64,000 nt of DNA, taken from positions 248,001-312,000 of the forward strand of contig LLCB01000025.1 in the NCBI GenBank assembly GCA_001414345.1. Reading direction: 5' to 3'. Made by a program: the position numbers and the translations under genes. Each line of letters opens with the position of its first letter. Within the stretch, counting starts at the first letter, position 1. Source of the stretch: Hymenoscyphus infarciens. Taxonomy: Eukaryota > Ascomycota > Leotiomycetes > Helotiales > Helotiaceae. Under the pieces are notes generated by a model. The model was not told the origin of the DNA. It saw only the letters and a list, made by a program, of their open reading frames with translations, and searched no databases. Positions 60,506-64,000 of the stretch are shown here, piece after piece.

Positions 60506-60603
60506 GTACTTAGTCCCAGGCGTAACAGTCCATAACGGGGCCTCCTAAATAAACCCTGCTTTGCTGGGTCCCGCTATGGACTGTTACGCCTGGGACGAAG
60601 TAC
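60506..60603. repeat. 98-bp near-perfect hairpin (MITE-like)
   Basis: Arms 60506-60540 and 60569-60603 are inverted complements over about 34 bases with two or three mismatches (GTACTTAGTCCCAGGCGTAA pairs with TTACGCCTGGGACGAAGTAC). The loop is about 28 nt. It has no coding content. It is either a very small foldback element or the remnant of a palindromic terminus. Confidence 0.75.
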
Positions 60604-60940
60604 AATCAGTACACCACCGGCTTTTAGTGTAACTACATGTCTCACGGCAATGCCGTCGAGTATTTTTGCTTTATAGGTAGACGGAAGTACCGATATAGAT
60701 ATAAAATGGAACCGTAAATTCTTGACTTGAACACATATGAAGTAATGCGTATGAGCCAATTCTTAGATTCTTGGTCAAAGGAAAAGCTCCATGCCTTTTC
60801 GAACCCTCCGTCCACTTGGGCAATATTTAAAATGGAAGAAGTAAACAGATCATCCAAGGATAAAGGTTGGAAAACGAATACGCTCCATGTTGTACATATG
60901 GGTATATTCTCCGTAGCCAGATAAATCAAGATCCTAGCCC
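60604..60940. other. 3' flank of the alpha/beta hydrolase gene
   Basis: No gene is seen; short overlapping frames on both strands have no domain. Confidence 0.4.
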
Positions 60941-62008
60941 TCAAGCCGCAACACTCTCCTCAGCATTCGCCTTTTCTGGGACCACAGCTGGAACATCAGG
61001 AACGACCACAGGAATTGCTTCAGAGACTGCATCAGGCTCAACCTTCGCAGGGACAGGTGTAGGGGGCGCAATCAAAACCTCGACCGGAGCCTTCACCGGT
61101 TCCTCTTCTGTAACAGCAGGCACCATCTCCCTCAAAATCTCCTCAGCATGATACGCAATAACCATATGCGCCATGTCATCGAAATAATAACTCCTCGAGC
61201 CCTGCAAACAATCCACAGCCTTCTCCGCCATCTCAAAGGGACAGGTAGTATCCAACCTACCATGCCAAACCTTCAAACCCCGCGTATCAACACTCTCCAA
61301 TTCGAAACCCCAATCCTTAGCATAAAGTCCCACCTCCACACCCACGCCCGTACCTCCATCCCTAAAAGCCTCTCGTAGTCCTTGCATCATGAATTTCTTC
61401 ACCTTTCCACTTGTCCACGCCTTCTCATCTGGTTCCGGCCAATTCTTGGCTTGCGCTGTAATTGAAGCCTCGAGTTTCGAGGTATCTGGATCCCGCGCTG
61501 CCGCACCGAGTTGATAGTTCATGAGCGATCCAACGAAGGAGGGTGTGTAATATGCCACGAACATAATACTCCTCTGCAAAAACGCCATTCCCTCCGTCCC
61601 CAAATCCAGCGGATAAACCCCCGAAACACTATGCGCGCCCAGCAGTACATTCCTAGGTATCGTCCTCATACAAGCCAACAAGTACGGCGCACCACCGCTT
61701 AGACTCAACAACCTGAAGGTCTGTATATTCAGGTGTTTTGCGAGGGCTAGGATATCGGCGGGGTAATCGAGGAAGCTTCGGTTTGGTTGCGGGGAGGAGA
61801 GGCCCATTCCGGGACGATCGGGAGATATGATTCGGAGGTTTAGAGAGAGGGCGGGAGTGTGGAGGACTGCTCCTTCGTATCGGGAGGAGGGGGAGGAATG
61901 GAGGAAGAATATTGGGGGGTGAGGACTGGTTTTGGAGCCGTATTCAGACCAGGAGACTGAGCGGCCGTCCGCCAGATCAAAGGAGTGGGTTTCTGCTGCT
62001 CCTACCAT
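60941..62008 (-). CDS. Alpha/beta hydrolase family protein
   Basis: Single exon, 355 residues from the ATG at 62008 (MVGAAETHSFDLADGRSVSW). Core motifs: the oxyanion strand PPIFFLHSSPSSRYEG, SPDRPGMGLSSPQPNRSF after strand 4, the nucleophile elbow RLLSLSGGAPYLLACMR (Ser near 104), the acid loop KVWHGRLDTTCPFEMA, and the catalytic His in YYFDDMAHMVI. After the fold there is a low-complexity Pro/Val/Glu tail of about 65 residues (EEEPVKAPVEVLIAPPTPVP). The fold hydrolyses esters or related bonds; the substrate cannot be read from sequence. An upstream in-frame codon near 62215 would add 69 residues of leader-like sequence, so 62008 is preferred. No signal peptide is visible. Confidence 0.9.
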   Translation of the reverse strand: MVGAAETHSFDLADGRSVSWSEYGSKTSPHPPIFFLHSSPSSRYEGAVLHTPALSLNLRIISPDRPGMGLSSPQPNRSFLDYPADILALAKHLNIQTFRLLSLSGGAPYLLACMRTIPRNVLLGAHSVSGVYPLDLGTEGMAFLQRSIMFVAYYTPSFVGSLMNYQLGAAARDPDTSKLEASITAQAKNWPEPDEKAWTSGKVKKFMMQGLREAFRDGGTGVGVEVGLYAKDWGFELESVDTRGLKVWHGRLDTTCPFEMAEKAVDCLQGSRSYYFDDMAHMVIAYHAEEILREMVPAVTEEEPVKAPVEVLIAPPTPVPAKVEPDAVSEAIPVVVPDVPAVVPEKANAEESVAA

Positions 62009-62421
62009 GTTTGCGGTTTTTAGAGTTGATAGGGAAAATTTATGTATAGAAATAGGAGAGAGGAGAAGGAGAGAGAGGGTGGAGGAAAGTTGGACTTGAT
62101 TTAGCTGATGATCTTCCAGGCAGGGTTTGGGACGAACATTGGCGCAGTCAGAAAGTGGCGGGTATCTTTTTGAGGGGGACGAAAAAGGGCCGTGCCTGGC
62201 TATTCTTAGATTCACCAGCTACCAACTCCATGTTTGATTATTGTTTGGATATTCTACTCAATTCTCTCATGGCATGATGCCACTCTGGCTGAGGTCTAGA
62301 ACTCATCTATAATATATACGTCTATCTGGTAAATATTTACACGAAAGTTGTGATGGGTCCCCTTTCCAGCTCTACTCCCACTTCCCCAACTATTCATCAC
62401 CATCCACCAACTGAAACCCAT
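62009..62421. other. Promoter of the hydrolase and 3' flank of the tannase relic
   Basis: No gene. The hydrolase leader is C/T-rich on the minus strand (62020-62080). Confidence 0.4.
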
Positions 62422-63640
62422 CTAGTAGCTTGGTACCTTGAAAGCGCTCAAGTCGAAAAGAAGAGCACTGACAGAAGGCTGGTTGGACTGGTAAGTCATA
62501 GTGCTGTTATTGGACCAGTATGGACGAGCAGGCCAAGTACAGATTTCTCCTGATTCCCCAGCGCAAGGCGAGCTAGCAGGAACAGTACCATTCAAGGTAG
62601 TTGGAACAACACCATTCTCAACCCAATTAATCATAGCCTCGAAGTTATTCTTCGGGGATGGGGCGTTTGGCTGTTGATCATTGGTAGCACAATGCGCAGC
62701 ACCTGGAACGAGATAGAATCGGTACTACTCGTTTAAAGCCTCGTTTCCTGCCTCGAAAGTCATGTTTGGATATATGATCTCTCGTACAGACTCGTAGTGA
62801 ATGGAAGAGGCAGGTGGAATGCTGGTGTCTGCTTCACCATGGTAATGCATCAATTGACCACTCTTTTCGAAGAAGGGAGTGAGATCTGAGAGGGTGGTTT
62901 GTAGTGAGTCGGCGTACATTTCCATTCCAACGATCATTCAGTCTCGCAATCTGTCAATGGTAACATTGACATTGGTCAAGTCTAGAGATCCAAGCTCTTG
63001 CCATTCGAGCAACTTGGCAACCCATTCTCCATTCGTGTCAGGGTTGGTGATTGACCATTTTGCAGTGTCGCTGTCATAGACCGCTCGAGCTCCGAAGCCA
63101 GCTGCAGGTTGGAAGGGAAAGTAAGCACGATGGCCTTGCGAGTCCTTGAGGCCTCGAGGTTGCATCACCCGTACGCCTTCTGCTGAAACTGTGCCATTCT
63201 CTGCTGGAGATAATGAAGGCATCTCTCTCTTGACCTTTCCGTATTCGAGACCATTACCGGCTGTGGAAGTGGCAGCACAAGAGTAAAATAAGCGAGGAAA
63301 TGTTGAAGTTGAGAGCACAAAGATCACTGCGTGTAACAACAATATCTATCTTCCCATAGTGATGGTGCTGTTTAAGATGATTTCGAACTCGCAAGTTGAG
63401 AGATAATATACCTCAGTTTGAACCTGGACTGGGGCAAAAAGATGGTTCATTTGTTGGTGACCAATTCGCATCGCTGGAGCATCGGCAACGGTACCATCGT
63501 AAAGTTCAGGCGCACACTGAACTTGGCTCATTCCTTCTCTGCCTCCTTCGGAACAACCGCAAAATCCCCGAAAGCATGAAGAGCTATCAACCGCTTGTCC
63601 GGTTGATTGAAAAGAGCCTTTATAGTTTCTTGGCATCTAA
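62422..63640 (-). pseudogene. Truncated, decayed tannase/feruloyl esterase gene
   Basis: Read leftward: GFCGCSEGGREGMSQVQ and ELYDGTVADAPAMRIGHQQM (nucleophile block, with Cys-Ser of CS-D-type esterases), QTEVYYLSTCEFEIILNSTI, then a frameshift region in which another frame gives DIVVTRSDLCALNFNISS. Next come FYSCAATSTAGNGLEYGKV, HRAYFPFQPAAGFGARAVYD and a TGA (62940-62938) in place of Trp. MIVGMEMYADSLQTTLSDLT and QLMHYHGEADTSIPPASSIH (catalytic Asp) lead to a TAG in place of Trp after EALNE. Then FYLVPGAAHCATND (catalytic His) and the C-terminal MINWVENGVVPTTLNGTVPA follow. The N-terminal half is absent. Intact relatives are secreted enzymes cleaving gallate or feruloyl esters in plant material. 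It is dead by two stops, at least one frameshift and truncation. Confidence 0.85.
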
Positions 63641-64000
63641 AAGAAGTGTCAGCTTTACAAATGTACCAAGAAATCGAATATCCCTTTCGAATTACCTCGA
63701 AGACAAGGTATTTCAGTTCAATATTAGCTATATTGACAGCTTAACCTTTAGAATCCCAATATGCAATACCTCTTATAGATTACGCTACATGTTCTTCAAT
63801 TGAATTACGATCGTTGAGCCCTCTTTCAAGTTCCGGCTTTTTCGTGAGTACAGGTGGTGAACAAGGACCTTGCATAGTCAACCTAGCGCTTGAAAATGAA
63901 ATGCTAGTCAGTTTTCGGTCCTCCGACCGGGCCCACTCCCAGTAAAATGGTTTTCCAATTTCCAAAAGAAAACAATTGATGGTAGGTCTTCTGGTGGTGC
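63641..64000. other. Right edge, no gene recognised
   Basis: No recognisable coding sequence. The N-terminal half of the tannase gene would be expected here but no matching residues are seen, so the relic is truncated rather than merely cut by the window edge. Confidence 0.4.

Overview
This window looks like nuclear DNA of a filamentous ascomycete (Pezizomycotina, most likely a Leotiomycete; the class is an inference from gene style, not a search). Its genes carry short introns (about 50-100 nt) with GTRNGT donors, CTAAC/CTRAY branch sites and YAG acceptors. It holds fungal families such as an IQGAP/Rng2 scaffold, a Ser/Thr-rich GPI-type surface protein, an MYND protein and a HET relic. Long AT-rich blocks show the C-to-T / G-to-A decay expected of repeat-induced point mutation (RIP).

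Layout: 1-875 is the 3' end of an MFS transporter with a His-rich tail. 876-4393 is mostly a RIP-degraded, tandem-repeat-bearing block. 4394-5581 is an MYND zinc-finger protein. 5582-8870 has no intact gene but contains a decayed alpha/beta hydrolase (7646-8462). 8871-9287 is a small DUF6914-like protein and 10107-11292 an ERD2-type KDEL receptor with a long acidic tail. 11783-19348 holds three same-strand paralogous BTB/POZ genes with shared intron positions, and a small lysine-rich gene on the other strand between the first two. 21106-22244 is a secreted lysozyme-like protein. 24051-25881 (IMP dehydrogenase) and 26864-31931 (IQGAP) are divergent housekeeping genes sharing a roughly 1 kb promoter. 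32474-33556 is a GPI-type protein with a duplicated Cys domain. 33944-36701 holds two wrecks, an F-box gene and a HET-domain gene. 37612-38286 is a SAM methyltransferase and 39019-39579 a small secreted Cys-containing protein.

40541-58131 is a 17.6 kb island with no surviving reading frame of 60 codons or more. It begins with a degenerate approx. 20-nt tandem array. It then holds two copies of one large inverted-repeat transposon whose terminal repeats are built from a CGCAAAT heptamer; the second copy sits inside the terminal repeat of the first. A further 771-bp element with 20-nt perfect inverted repeats and a 6-bp target duplication lies inside the outer copy. Right of the island are a FAR-17a/AIG1-like membrane protein (58521-59510), a 98-bp hairpin element, an alpha/beta hydrolase (60941-62008) and a truncated, stop-riddled tannase/feruloyl esterase relic (62422-63640).

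The genes do not form an obvious pathway cluster. The window reads as conserved housekeeping genes interrupted by expanding or decaying accessory families (BTB, F-box, HET, secreted proteins, hydrolases) next to RIP-silenced repeats.
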